Below are positions 53,911-63,038 of a DNA stretch of 64,000 nt, piece by piece. The position numbers and the translations under genes are program-made. The stretch spans positions 62,001-126,000 of the forward strand of contig JANZNS010000009.1 of the NCBI GenBank assembly GCA_025153445.1, read 5' to 3'. The stretch is from Marinobacter sp. BGYM27 (GTDB lineage Bacteria > Pseudomonadota > Gammaproteobacteria > Pseudomonadales > Oleiphilaceae). Positions within the stretch are counted from its first letter, which is position 1; each line of letters starts with the position of its first letter. Under the pieces are notes generated by a model. It was not told the origin of the DNA. It saw only the letters and a list, made by a program, of their open reading frames with translations, and did no database searches.

Positions 53911-55347
53911 TCAGGAGCCGTTAATGGCGTCCTGTTTCCTGCCCGCTGCCATTAGCACAACATCAATGATAAGAAAGGCCGCAAGGCTGACGCCCATCAC
54001 CGGCAGGAACCAGCCCAGCGTCGCCGCCACGGCGATCAGAACGACCAGTGCAGCGGGTGGAACCCGAAGCAGGTGGGTGGTCAGTCGACCGGAGCTGCTC
54101 TGTTTCGTTGGCCGGCGCGTCCACCACATCCGGTACCCCAGCACGATCAGGGTGCACAGGCCCAGCGCAAACGCCAGCAGTGCCAGCTGATTGGGTAAGC
54201 CCCACATCGACCCCATGTGAATATCAATGCCCCAGCGGGTGAGTTTCGCTGCAATCGGGAAATCGGCAAACCGCGCTTCGCTCACCACCTCCATCGTGTG
54301 AGGGTTGACCGCAACAGAGTCCACTTCGGTGGGCCAGCTACGGTTGATTTCCCTCACGACCCAGGCTTTATCCGGAGATGTCGCCGGGCGAATTTCAAGC
54401 AGGCCCGCTTTGATGTCGTGCTGGCGGGCAGTCGCCAGAACCGAATCGAAAAGACCATCATTTGCGCTCATGGCTGCGGGCGTCGTTTCCGCTGGCGCGT
54501 GATCCCCGTGATGATGCGCATGACCGTCCGCTTCCGGTGCAGTCGCTGTGATATCCGTGTTGACGCCCGGAGTGCCCCAGCCAAGCGCCGCGCGCATTTG
54601 ACCAATGTTGCCACCCGCCCACTGCGACCAGGTAAGCCCTGTTACGGACAGAAACAGCAGCCCTATCAAGAGCACCATGCCAAGCGTCGAATGCCTGCGC
54701 CGCGTGTTTTCACGAGCGGGGTTCATAGCTGCCGCCTGGGCGACTTGCTTGCGCTTGCGCTGCCGGTTAATCCAGAGGATCAGGCCACCCAACGCGACGA
54801 TCCATAACCAGGATGCCGCCAGTTCGCTGTAATGTCGGCCAAAATCACCCATATGCAGGCTGCGATGCAGGTTATCGATCCAGGTTCTTAGCGGCAGCGC
54901 GCCGCTGGTGCCATAAACCGCAAGGTTACCTTTGACCTCAAGGGTGATGGGGTCAACAAAAATGGATCGATGCTCGTATTGGGCCAATGTCGGATCATTA
55001 AACATTACCCGGGTGGTGTCGCCCGTTGCGGGCGCCGGGCGCACAGCCGCGAGCGATGCATCCGGCCCGACAACCTCACGGGCGACGGCGATTTGCTGTG
55101 CCAGTGAGGCCGGCGTGCCGGTGCTGACGCCGGTGAGGGCATCGGCATACATCAGTTTCTCGATTTGCGGCGAGATCGCATAGAGCCCACCGGAGAGGGC
55201 GGCGATAAAGATGAAAGGCCCTGCCAGCAGCCCGATATAGAAGTGCAGCCGCAGCAGTAACGGGTAGAACCAGCGCTTGGCGCCTTGTTGCGCAGATACC
55301 GGGGCTTCCGCATTGAGCCCGTGTGAAAGGGTGGATTCCTGGGACAT
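53911..55347 (-). CDS. PepSY-associated transmembrane protein
   Basis: The 478-residue protein has the PepSY_TM layout: a first helix 'LRLHFYIGLLAGPFIFIAALSGGLYAIS' (residues about 30-57), a large periplasmic segment with a PepSY-like region, 'LHRSLHMGDFGRHYSELAASWLWIVALGG', a His-rich stretch (HAHHHGDHA), and further helices to the C-terminus. Members are often iron-regulated and lie near siderophore receptors; some act as ferric reductases. The frame opens at 55464, but the ATG at 55347 follows AGAGG and I take it. It follows a DUF2946 gene after two hairpins. Confidence 0.88.
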   Translation of the reverse strand: MSQESTLSHGLNAEAPVSAQQGAKRWFYPLLLRLHFYIGLLAGPFIFIAALSGGLYAISPQIEKLMYADALTGVSTGTPASLAQQIAVAREVVGPDASLAAVRPAPATGDTTRVMFNDPTLAQYEHRSIFVDPITLEVKGNLAVYGTSGALPLRTWIDNLHRSLHMGDFGRHYSELAASWLWIVALGGLILWINRQRKRKQVAQAAAMNPARENTRRRHSTLGMVLLIGLLFLSVTGLTWSQWAGGNIGQMRAALGWGTPGVNTDITATAPEADGHAHHHGDHAPAETTPAAMSANDGLFDSVLATARQHDIKAGLLEIRPATSPDKAWVVREINRSWPTEVDSVAVNPHTMEVVSEARFADFPIAAKLTRWGIDIHMGSMWGLPNQLALLAFALGLCTLIVLGYRMWWTRRPTKQSSSGRLTTHLLRVPPAALVVLIAVAATLGWFLPVMGVSLAAFLIIDVVLMAAGRKQDAINGS

Positions 55348-55398
55348 AAAAAGCCTCTGAACCATATGCAAAACAGAATGCGTCAACACAATCAGCAC

Positions 55399-55443
55399 AC
55401 ACCTGAATGGGCGAAGGCTTACGAATAAGCCGCGCTCAGGTGT
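55399..55443 (-). promoter_or_regulatory. Nested hairpin in the DUF2946-PepSY gap
   Basis: ACACCTGA (55399-55406) pairs with TCAGGTGT (55436-55443), and an inner GGCTTA pairs with TAAGCC around the tetraloop CGAA (55416-55431). It lies 52 bases upstream of the PepSY start, after another hairpin. The role may be mRNA processing or leader control. Confidence 0.4.
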
Positions 55444-55474
55444 TGTTGTGTTGGGTGAAAGCAACGGGTTGCGA

Positions 55475-55512
55475 GGGTGTTGAAAACGTCGCGTATGACG
55501 CTTTCAACACCC
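55475..55512 (-). terminator. Long hairpin directly after the DUF2946 gene
   Basis: GGGTGTTGAAA (55475-55485) pairs with TTTCAACACCC (55502-55512); after one mismatch CGTC pairs with GACG. It begins two bases beyond the DUF2946 stop. No T-run follows, so it may be a partial terminator or a processing structure. Confidence 0.5.
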
Positions 55513-55514
55513 GC

Positions 55515-55949
55515 TTATATGGTAAGGCCGGGAGGCGCGCGTCCCTGGGCAAGTGCGTAGGCGGCGGGCGTTGAATAGCCGCGCGTGGTGGGAATAGGCG
55601 GATGGATGGCGCCCCAGATTGTCGGCGTGGCGATAACCAGCGCCTGGGGTGCCATCGATGACGTATGAAACAGCAGTGTGCAATAGCCGCAGGATGCATG
55701 CAGCAATTGCGGCTGGCCGGATGCATCCGCCGATACATGATGCCCAGAATGGGTGTCGTGCAGGTCAGGCTGTGCCGGCGATGCCAGGCACATGGCGTAG
55801 GCCGGTTTGGCAAATGCAGCCTGAACATTGGATATCAGGGGGCCGGCAAAAAGCAGCACCATCGACAACAGCGCGAGCCATGCTGAACGCTGGCGCTGAC
55901 GTCGATCAAAGCCCAGCAAGCTGGACGGCGTGTTGCAATGCGAATTCAA
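55515..55949 (-). CDS. DUF2946 family protein
   Basis: The 144-residue protein has a hydrophobic N-terminal segment (WLALLSMVLLFAGPLIS, about 24-40), a His-bearing stretch (HDTHSGHHVSAD) and the motif ASCGYCTLLFH, a Cys pair flanked by His that is characteristic of DUF2946. The function is unknown; members often occur with copper or iron transport genes. It lies three bases after the CDF transporter stop and before the PepSY gene, so a metal-linked role is an inference from context. Confidence 0.8.
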   Translation of the reverse strand: MNSHCNTPSSLLGFDRRQRQRSAWLALLSMVLLFAGPLISNVQAAFAKPAYAMCLASPAQPDLHDTHSGHHVSADASGQPQLLHASCGYCTLLFHTSSMAPQALVIATPTIWGAIHPPIPTTRGYSTPAAYALAQGRAPPGLTI

Positions 55950-55952
55950 CGG

Positions 55953-56963
55953 TTAGTCTACCTTCGAACTGGCGGCGTGCGCCTTTAGCGACTCGGCTTC
56001 AACGAACACCCGCTTGACCTGCGGGTACGCCTGCTTGATTCGCCCGTCCAGATCTGCGATCACGTGCTCCAGTTCGGCCACCGAGTTTTGCCGGGTAAAT
56101 TTCACGCTCAGGTTAACGAGCACAAAGTCGGGGCCCATGTGCATGGTCAATAGCTCGTTGACCTTATCGATCTGTTGCGTTTCAGTCGCGATCTTTCGAA
56201 TACCGGCTACCACCGGTTTGTTGGCAGCTTCACCGATCAACAGGCCTTTGGTTTCGTATGCCAGCCAGATCGCGGTACCACCAAGAATCAGACCGATGAT
56301 CACCGAGGCTGCGCCGTCCATCCAGTACATGCCGGTTTGGTCAGCCAGGAAGATACCGATCATCGCGACCAGCAGGCCGATCATCGCCGCAGAATCCTCG
56401 AACAACACCACAAACATGGTGGGATCCTTGCCCCGGCGAACGGCTTCAAAATACCCCCATTTGCCTTTTGATCTGGTGAATTCAGTAAACGCGAAATACC
56501 AGGCGGCCCCTTCAAACAGTATGCCCAGCCCCAGTACGATGTAGTTTACCGTCGGATCGCCGATTGGGGAGGGATGGATGATGTGGCGGACCCCTTCGTA
56601 AATCGAGATGCCGGAGCCCACGGCAAAGATCAGAATGGCGACCACAAAACTCCAGAAATAGATCTCCTTGCCATAACCAAACGGGAATCGCTCATCAGCC
56701 GGGCGGGCGCTTTTCTTCATGCCGTAGAGCAGCAGGACCTGGTTGCCGGTATCCACCAGCGAGTGAACCCCTTCTGAAAACATGGCCGAACTGCCGGTCA
56801 TCACGGCTGCAACGAACTTGGTGCAGGCGATCAGGAAATTACCGCCGAGCGCGGCGTAGATTACTTTTTTGTTGGAGCCTGCCATAAAAGGTGTCCATTC
56901 CGGAGTGCGTTGCGTCCCGTCAGGATAGCGCACAATTCGAGTATTTTTAGGTGTAAATGCCAT
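55953..56963 (-). CDS. Cation diffusion facilitator transporter
   Basis: The 336-residue protein has six membrane segments, with the metal site motifs SEGVHSLVDTGNQ (helix 2, HxxxD) and LFEDSAAMIG (helix 5, ExxxD-like rather than HxxxD), and a C-terminal cytoplasmic domain beginning near 'LLIGEAANKPVV'. CDF proteins export Zn, Fe, Co, Cd or Mn by proton exchange. The Glu in helix 5 suggests a metal choice other than the classical zinc site. A shorter start at 56885 (MAGSNKKVIY) is possible. It lies 14 bases after the ABC exporter gene. Confidence 0.9.
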   Translation of the reverse strand: MAFTPKNTRIVRYPDGTQRTPEWTPFMAGSNKKVIYAALGGNFLIACTKFVAAVMTGSSAMFSEGVHSLVDTGNQVLLLYGMKKSARPADERFPFGYGKEIYFWSFVVAILIFAVGSGISIYEGVRHIIHPSPIGDPTVNYIVLGLGILFEGAAWYFAFTEFTRSKGKWGYFEAVRRGKDPTMFVVLFEDSAAMIGLLVAMIGIFLADQTGMYWMDGAASVIIGLILGGTAIWLAYETKGLLIGEAANKPVVAGIRKIATETQQIDKVNELLTMHMGPDFVLVNLSVKFTRQNSVAELEHVIADLDGRIKQAYPQVKRVFVEAESLKAHAASSKVD

Positions 56964-56977
56964 GCTGGCACAGGATT

Positions 56978-58777
56978 TTATTGCGCCGGTATGTCTTTGT
57001 TTTCCGCCTCAGGTTCCTGAAACTGCAATGCGGCCAGGCGCGCATACAACGGATCCGTTTCGATCAGCTGCTGATGCGTGCCAATCGCCTGGATACGGCC
57101 CTGATTCACCACCGCGATCCGGTCCGCATGTTTTACGGTTGCCAGACGGTGAGCAATCACCAGCGTGGTGCGGCCGGCCATCAGCTTCGGCAGTGCCTGT
57201 TGGATCAGGTGCTCGCTTTCGGCGTCCAGGGCGCTGGTCGCTTCGTCCAGTAATAACACGGGCGCATCGGTCATCAGCGCCCGGGCAATGGCTATGCGTT
57301 GCTTCTGGCCACCTGACAAGCCGAGCCCGGCATCCCCGAGCCGGGTGTCGTAGCCTTGAGGTGCAGCTTCGATAAAATCATCGGCGTAGGCCACGCGAGC
57401 AGCGGCTTTCACAGCGTCCATCCCGGCATCGGGTCGACCGTAGCGAATGTTATCGGCAATGGTGCCAAAAAACAGCGCCGGATTCTGCGATACAAACGCA
57501 AAGCACCGTCGCAGGTCGGCCGGGTCCAGCGAGCGTATATCCAGACCTTCCAGCAGAATCCGCCCTGATTGCGGATCAAAAAAACGCAGTAACAGATCGA
57601 ACAAAGTGGACTTGCCTGCACCTGACGGCCCCACCAGTGCCAGTGTTTCGCCTGGGCGTATCACCAGGCTGATGTCGTCTATCACAGTAACGTCGGGGCG
57701 ACCGGGATAGGCAAAGCGAAGCTGCTCCAGCTCGATCTTGCCGGTGATGGTCGGGGGCAGAGTGAGCATGTTTTCGGGTTGGGCGGGAGGGGTGATTTCG
57801 CTTTCGGTTTGCAGCAACTCGATGATCCGCGCAGCAGCGCCCGCCGCACGCTGAAGTTCGCCGATAACTTCACTGAGCGAACCGGCGGATGAGCCGACAA
57901 TCAGGGCATAGAAGACGAAGGCCGCCAACTCGCCTCCGGTGATGCGACCGGCGATCACATCCTGTCCACCGACCCAGAGCATGGCGCCGACTGCGCCCAG
58001 AATCAGCAGAATCACGATGGCGATCATCCAGGCCCGTTGGCGCACCCGGATCTTGGCGATGCTGAAGGCTCGGTCGGTCACGTCTGCAAAACGGGCCGCA
58101 TCCTCGCTTTGGTGGTTATAGGCCTGAACGGTTTTGATCTGGCCCAGTATTTCGCCGACATAGCTGCCAACGTCGGCAATTCGGTCCTGGCTCAGGCGTG
58201 AGAGTTTGCGTACCCGCCGGCCAAAAATCAGAATCGGCGCGACGACCAAAGGCACGGCCAGCATCACAATGCCGGTCAATTTCGGGTTGGTGATAAACAG
58301 GAGAATGATACCCCCCACCAGCATCACCAGATTGCGCAAGGCCACAGAAACCGTGGAGCCGATGACGGATTGCAGCACGGTGGTGTCGGTGGTCAGCCGT
58401 GACTGGATTTCCAGCCCCCGGTTGGTCTCAAAGAAGCCGGGATGCAGAGTGATCAGATGATCGAATACCTGGGTTCGGATATCCGCCACCACCCGCTCGC
58501 CCAGCCAGGACACCAGATAGAAACGGGCGAAGGTGCCGATTGCCAGACCGGCCACCAGTACGAAGTAGAGCATGACGGACTGGTTCAGCAGTGCTGGTGA
58601 GCCGGTCACAAAGCCCTGATCCACCAGCAGGCGAATGCCCTGGCCCAGCGACAGTGTAATGCCCGCGGTAAAGATCAGCGCCAGCAAGGCACCGATGACC
58701 GCTTTGCGGTAAGGCGCGATAAAGCGGACCACCATGGACAGGGCAAGTTGGCGTTCGGTCTTTGTGGTCTTGGCCAT
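56978..58777 (-). CDS. ABC exporter, fused permease and ATPase
   Basis: The 599-residue half-transporter has six membrane segments (about 1-310) and an ABC ATPase domain with Walker A GPSGAGKST, signature LSGGQKQRIAIARALM, Walker B VLLLDEATSALD and H-loop IAHRLATVKHADRI. It is of the MsbA-like ABCB type; such proteins export lipids, peptides or drugs as dimers. Specificity is unknown. It is the first gene of a run with the CDF and DUF2946 genes and starts 61 bases after emrB, so it may share that transcript. Confidence 0.92.
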   Translation of the reverse strand: MAKTTKTERQLALSMVVRFIAPYRKAVIGALLALIFTAGITLSLGQGIRLLVDQGFVTGSPALLNQSVMLYFVLVAGLAIGTFARFYLVSWLGERVVADIRTQVFDHLITLHPGFFETNRGLEIQSRLTTDTTVLQSVIGSTVSVALRNLVMLVGGIILLFITNPKLTGIVMLAVPLVVAPILIFGRRVRKLSRLSQDRIADVGSYVGEILGQIKTVQAYNHQSEDAARFADVTDRAFSIAKIRVRQRAWMIAIVILLILGAVGAMLWVGGQDVIAGRITGGELAAFVFYALIVGSSAGSLSEVIGELQRAAGAAARIIELLQTESEITPPAQPENMLTLPPTITGKIELEQLRFAYPGRPDVTVIDDISLVIRPGETLALVGPSGAGKSTLFDLLLRFFDPQSGRILLEGLDIRSLDPADLRRCFAFVSQNPALFFGTIADNIRYGRPDAGMDAVKAAARVAYADDFIEAAPQGYDTRLGDAGLGLSGGQKQRIAIARALMTDAPVLLLDEATSALDAESEHLIQQALPKLMAGRTTLVIAHRLATVKHADRIAVVNQGRIQAIGTHQQLIETDPLYARLAALQFQEPEAENKDIPAQ

Positions 58778-58838
58778 CGGTATTTCCTTCAGGCGCTTGT
58801 CGGGTGAAAGCGCGCTGATTATGCCATCTTCAAGCGCG

Positions 58839-60359
58839 CTATGGTGCGGATTTCGACTGGGAACGGAACAGGAACAGCAGCGGCATCGAAGCTACGGTTA
58901 CCCAGGCCATCAATCTGAAATCGTTAAGGTAGGAGATGGTGGCGGCCTGCGCATTCAGGGTCTGGTCAAGCAGCGCCATGCCCGTGGCGCTGTCAGTGGG
59001 GATGCCGCCGGGCAGCGTCATGGCCTCAAACGCAGGTCGGAACGGGTTCAGAAACTCGCCGAGCACGGCGTGGTTTATCTGGGTATTACGTGCGACCAGC
59101 GTGACCATTACCGAAATACCAATCGAGCTGCCGATATTACGCATCAGGCTGAACATCGCAGTGGCCTCGTTGCGGTAACGGGGCGCCAGAGTGGCAAAGC
59201 TGATGGTACTCAGGGGCACAAAGATAAAACCCAGCCCCAGCCCCTGAATAATGCCGGTGCCGACCAGTGTTGCCATGCTGACATCAGTGGTGAATTCGGC
59301 CATCTGGAACAGGCTGACCGATACCAGTGTCAGCCCCAGAAACACCAGTGCCCTGATGTCCACCCGATTCACCAACCTGCCGACCAGCATCATCGCGATC
59401 ATGCTGCCCAGCCCCCTTGGGGCCAGCGCGAAGCCGGTGGTCATTACCGGATAACCCATAAGCTGCTGGAGAAACGGCGGCAACAAGGCAAGCGTGGCCA
59501 GTAGAATAATGCCCACCATAAAGATGAAGACCAGACCAACCGACAGGTTGCGGTCGCGGAAAAGCCCGGGTTCCAGGAATGGCGCCCTGGCCGTCATCAT
59601 ATGCACCAGGAACATCGCCAGTGCGGTGCCGGCAAGGGCGGTTTCCAGCATGATTTCAGTAGAGGCAAACCAGTCCTGGCTCTGGCCCCGATCGAGCATC
59701 AGTTGCAGTGCGCCGATGGCAATCGCCAGCAGGGTGAAGCCGAAAACGTCAAAGCTGCGTTTGTCTTTCTCGGTTTCCGGTACGAAAGCCCAGATGCCCA
59801 GCAGTGACAGAATACCGACCGGCAGGTTAATGAAGAAAACCCAGCGCCAGTCCAGCACCTCCGTCAGATAGCCGCCAAGCGTAGGGCCAAGGATGGGGCC
59901 TATCATCACGCCCACACCCCACATGGCCATTGCCGAGCCGTGCTGTTCTTTGGGGTAGGTGTCCAGCAATACCGCCTGGGACAATGGCACCAGACCGGCA
60001 CCGAAAATACCCTGCAGCAAACGGAAAGCCACCAGTTCGTTCAGGTTGGTGGCGATGCCACACAGAACCGATGCGATGGTGAAACCGGTAACGGAGAGCA
60101 GAAACAACTGACGCCGGCCAATCCGCGCCGCCAGAAAGCCGGTCAGCGGGGTGGCGATAGCGGCCGCGACAATATAGGACGTCAGCACCCACGAAATCTG
60201 CTCGGAGGTGGCCGACATGCTGCCTTGCATATGCGGCAGGGCAACGTTGGCGATGGTGGTGTCCAGCGCCTGCATAATGGTGGCGAGCATGATCGAAAGG
60301 GTAATCAGGCCTCGCAGATTCTTTGCAGAACGTGGCGCTTTGGTCGCAATAGCGGTCAT
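58839..60359 (-). CDS. emrB: MFS efflux pump EmrB (DHA2 family)
   Basis: The 506-residue protein has 14 predicted membrane segments with 'LDTTIANVALPHMQGSMSAT', 'GRRQLFLLSVTGFTIASVLCG', 'LLQGIFGAGLVPLSQAVLLD' and 'MIGPILGPTLGGYLTEVL', the DHA2 hallmarks. It pairs with the EmrA adaptor encoded just upstream, overlapping by four bases. The complex, with TolC as outer membrane duct, expels hydrophobic toxins across both membranes. MarR lies at the head of the operon. Confidence 0.94.
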   Translation of the reverse strand: MTAIATKAPRSAKNLRGLITLSIMLATIMQALDTTIANVALPHMQGSMSATSEQISWVLTSYIVAAAIATPLTGFLAARIGRRQLFLLSVTGFTIASVLCGIATNLNELVAFRLLQGIFGAGLVPLSQAVLLDTYPKEQHGSAMAMWGVGVMIGPILGPTLGGYLTEVLDWRWVFFINLPVGILSLLGIWAFVPETEKDKRSFDVFGFTLLAIAIGALQLMLDRGQSQDWFASTEIMLETALAGTALAMFLVHMMTARAPFLEPGLFRDRNLSVGLVFIFMVGIILLATLALLPPFLQQLMGYPVMTTGFALAPRGLGSMIAMMLVGRLVNRVDIRALVFLGLTLVSVSLFQMAEFTTDVSMATLVGTGIIQGLGLGFIFVPLSTISFATLAPRYRNEATAMFSLMRNIGSSIGISVMVTLVARNTQINHAVLGEFLNPFRPAFEAMTLPGGIPTDSATGMALLDQTLNAQAATISYLNDFRLMAWVTVASMPLLFLFRSQSKSAP

Positions 60360-61477
60360 TCCGGCGTGACTTCCCCGGCATGCGCTTCGCCGACGAAACC
60401 GCGCAACCAGTCAACCAGCGCGATGTGATGCCCTTCCGGATAACCGGTATCGACGCTGACAGATGTACTCATGCCGGCGCGCAGTGCAGGGGCGTTATCG
60501 GTGGAATCGAACCGGATACGCACAGGCACCCGCTGCACCACCTTGACCCAGTTTCCTGTCGCGTTCTGTGCCGGCAGCACTGAAAACTCGGAACCTGTGG
60601 CCTGGGCAATGCTTTGCACGGTGCCTTCGAAGGTTTGGTCAGGATAGGTGTCCACTTCAATTTCCACCTTCTGGCCCGGCACCATGCGAGTCAGCTCGGT
60701 TTCCTTGAAGTTAGCCTCGATCCACAGGTCCCGGTTGCCCACCAGGCTCATGATCGCCGCACCATTTTTGGCGTAGGCGCCGGGATCCGGTGTTTTGGCG
60801 GCAATGCCGGCGAACGGCGCTGTGATGCGGGTGCGGGCCAGGTCCAGCTTCGCTGCATTCAGGCTGGCTTGGGCGGCCTGATAATCCGGGTGTTCCGCCA
60901 AGGGCAGATCAAGACCGCCACCCAGCGTCACTTCAATCCGCTTCAGATCGCGACTGATCGCATCCTGCTGCCGTTCGGCTGTGGCCAGTTCGTGGTGATA
61001 GCGGGCCAGGTCTGATTGGGATGTCAGGTTACGCTTGGCCAGCGCCTGCTGGCGGTTGTATTCCTTGCGGGCAAAGGCCACGTTCTCTTTGGCCAGTTCG
61101 AGTTCCTCCTGGCGGGTGGCATAACGCGCCTTGAGGGTGCTGATGGCGTTTTCCGCCTGTCGCAGTTGCGCCTCGGCACGGGCCACTGCAATTTTGTACG
61201 GGGCCGGATCAATCTGAAGCAGCAGGTCACCGGTGTTGACCGCCTGATTTTCTTTGACCAGCACGCTGCTGATACGCCCGCTGACTTCCGGCGAAATGCT
61301 GATCATGGGCGCCCGGATATAGGCGTTCTCGGTACTGATATAACGCCCACTGAAGACCGAAAACAGGAAAATGGCCAGTGCCACGGTTGCCGGTATCCCA
61401 ATCAACAATGTGCGTCTGAGCCAGCGTTTGCGGCCCTTTGCCGGAGCCTGTTGCTGTGTGTCATCTGAAGAACTCAT
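60356..61477 (-). CDS. emrA: HlyD-family efflux adaptor EmrA
   Basis: The 373-residue adaptor has a cytoplasmic N-terminus, one membrane helix (TLLIGIPATVALAIFLFSVF, about 22-41), a biotinyl-lipoyl-like half (VSGRISSVLVKENQAVNTGDLLLQID), a coiled coil (about 90-180) and the partner half with 'ITAPFAGIAAKTPDPGAYAK'. It links EmrB to TolC. The frame opens at 61507; the ATG at 61477 overlaps the marR stop by four bases and follows AGGAG, so it is chosen. Confidence 0.94.
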   Translation of the reverse strand: MSSSDDTQQQAPAKGRKRWLRRTLLIGIPATVALAIFLFSVFSGRYISTENAYIRAPMISISPEVSGRISSVLVKENQAVNTGDLLLQIDPAPYKIAVARAEAQLRQAENAISTLKARYATRQEELELAKENVAFARKEYNRQQALAKRNLTSQSDLARYHHELATAERQQDAISRDLKRIEVTLGGGLDLPLAEHPDYQAAQASLNAAKLDLARTRITAPFAGIAAKTPDPGAYAKNGAAIMSLVGNRDLWIEANFKETELTRMVPGQKVEIEVDTYPDQTFEGTVQSIAQATGSEFSVLPAQNATGNWVKVVQRVPVRIRFDSTDNAPALRAGMSTSVSVDTGYPEGHHIALVDWLRGFVGEAHAGEVTPE

Positions 61478-61938
61478 TGGGGTGTCTCCTGGGATTCCCC
61501 GCCGCACTGCGACAGGTTGTGTCTGATCCGGGTGAGCGCCTCGTAAAGCGCCTCCTGTTGTTCGGTGCTCAGGCCATTCAGCGCATGGTTGCGGGTCTGC
61601 TGGCCGAGGGTGCGGAGTTCCTGCAACAGCGGGTGAGCCTCGTCCGTCAGAAACAGGCGATGTACGCGTCTGTCATTTGGGTCAGGGCGACGGACCACGC
61701 AACCACGTGCTTCCAACCGATCAATATGACGGGCCAGCGATATGGGTTGCAGGTCCAGACTATCTGCCAGCGCAACCTGACTGAGGCCTTCTTCCCGCGC
61801 CAGGTAACTGAGCACAGCCCACTGGGCACTACTCAAGCCAAGATCCCGTGCGCGGCGGTTGAAATCCCGGCGCATAAGCCTGGATGCCTCCGCTATCAGG
61901 ATGCCGATCTGGCTGATGTGGGCATTGGATTCGGTCAT
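61474..61938 (-). CDS. MarR-family transcriptional regulator
   Basis: The 154-residue winged-helix protein has 'LGLSSAQWAVLSYLAREEGLSQVALADSLDL', the recognition segment 'QPISLARHIDRLEARGCVVRRPDPNDRR' and a wing with 'VHRLFLTDEA'. As first gene of marR-emrA-emrB, it is the probable repressor of the pump (EmrR analogue), responsive to drugs or phenolic ligands. A dyad lies 20 bases upstream of its start. Confidence 0.92.
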   Translation of the reverse strand: MTESNAHISQIGILIAEASRLMRRDFNRRARDLGLSSAQWAVLSYLAREEGLSQVALADSLDLQPISLARHIDRLEARGCVVRRPDPNDRRVHRLFLTDEAHPLLQELRTLGQQTRNHALNGLSTEQQEALYEALTRIRHNLSQCGGESQETPQ

Positions 61939-61958
61939 TTAATTAGCAATATCACATA

Positions 61959-61987
61959 TAGTAAGCTGTTATATAGGTAGCATACTA
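61959..61987. promoter_or_regulatory. Candidate MarR operator of the emr operon
   Basis: TAGTAAGCT (61959-61967) and AGCATACTA (61979-61987) are inverted repeats with one mismatch in nine and an 11-base spacer. The stretch is AT-rich (also ATATA/TATAT inside) and lies 20-49 bases upstream of the marR ATG, where a repressor would overlap the promoter. Confidence 0.5.
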
Positions 61988-62069
61988 AACAAAGTGAAAA
62001 ATGAAAACAGGAGCAGTAGATGTGCTGATATCACATGCGGAAAGCGGCCGCGGAGAGGCGGGAAGCGGG

Positions 62070-62103
62070 AAACCGCTGCAGGCAGAACGCCCGCAGCGGG
62101 TTT
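62070..62103 (-). terminator. Imperfect hairpin downstream of livM
   Basis: AAACCGCTGC (62070-62079) pairs with GCAGCGG-G-TTT (62093-62103) with one bulged G. It starts 13 bases beyond the livM stop on the minus strand. There is no T-run, so termination is uncertain. Confidence 0.35.
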
Positions 62104-62116
62104 GGCACTAGCGGGA

Positions 62117-63034
62117 TTAGCGTTTGCTGAAAATACGCTCCAGTTCGCCAACAATCCCCCGACGGAATGTGAGCACGCAGATCACAAAGATAGTGCCCAG
62201 GATGACCTGTACCCAGGAACCGAACGAGCCCAGCTCATGGCTGAGCGAGCCGACCGCCAGTGCGCCGACCACCGGGCCGAAGACGGTTCCGAGCCCGCCT
62301 ACGAGGGTCATCAGAATGACCTCGCCGGAGGTTTGCCAGTGGGCATTGGTCAGAGCGGCAAACTGGAAAACCACCGCTTTGGTCGCGCCGGCAAGCCCCG
62401 CCATGGTGGCGGAAATGACAAATGCCTGCAGTTTGAAGCGATCAACGTCATAGCCCAGTGACAGGGCGCGTGCTTCGTTCTCGCGGATCGCCTGCAGCAC
62501 CTCACCGAAAGGTGAGTGGATGGTGCGGTAGATAATGCAGAAGCCGGTCAGGAAGATCGCAAACACGAAGTAGTACATGGTCAGCGAGTCGTTCAGGTTG
62601 ATAAAGCCGAACAGTTCGCCGCGCGGAATGCCCTGCAGGCCGTTTTCACCGCCGGTAAAGGGCATTTGCAGGGCCATAAAGTAAATGATCTGGGCCAGCG
62701 CCAATGTGATCATCGCGAAATAGATGCCTTGTCGGCGTATCGCCAGATAGCCGAAGGCGACGCCCAGCACCATCGAAAAAGCGGCACCGGTAACAATGCC
62801 CAGCAGGGGCGGGAACCCCCAGGCCTTGATGACATAACCGGTGATATAGGCCGCCGCGCCAAAAAAGGCTGCATGCCCGAAAGACAGCAGGCCGACATAG
62901 CCCAGCAGCAGGTTAAACGCGCAGGCAAACAGCGCGAAACACAGCAAGTCCATGACAAACACCGGGTAGGCAAAAAACGGTGCAGTCAGCCCTGCGACAA
63001 GCATCACGATCCACAGAATACGGTTAATCATCAC
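62117..63034 (-). CDS. livM: Branched-chain amino acid ABC transporter permease LivM
   Basis: The 305-residue membrane protein has about ten hydrophobic segments and LivM blocks 'LLGYVGLLSFGHAAFFGAAAY', 'GIYFAMITLALAQIIYF', 'SPFGEVLQAIRENEARALSLGYDV' and 'TLVGGLGTVFGPVVGALAV'. With LivH it forms the transmembrane part of a HAAT-family importer. Ligands of the family include branched-chain and other amino acids, amides and aromatic acids. No livG or livF ATPase follows on this side: the next gene is marR. Confidence 0.93.
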   Translation of the reverse strand: MMINRILWIVMLVAGLTAPFFAYPVFVMDLLCFALFACAFNLLLGYVGLLSFGHAAFFGAAAYITGYVIKAWGFPPLLGIVTGAAFSMVLGVAFGYLAIRRQGIYFAMITLALAQIIYFMALQMPFTGGENGLQGIPRGELFGFINLNDSLTMYYFVFAIFLTGFCIIYRTIHSPFGEVLQAIRENEARALSLGYDVDRFKLQAFVISATMAGLAGATKAVVFQFAALTNAHWQTSGEVILMTLVGGLGTVFGPVVGALAVGSLSHELGSFGSWVQVILGTIFVICVLTFRRGIVGELERIFSKR

Positions 63035-63038
63035 GGGA

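Noticed and set aside
58734-59504. 256-codon open frame on the plus strand
   Set aside because: It is antisense to emrB with the same polar bias as other frames opposite membrane proteins.
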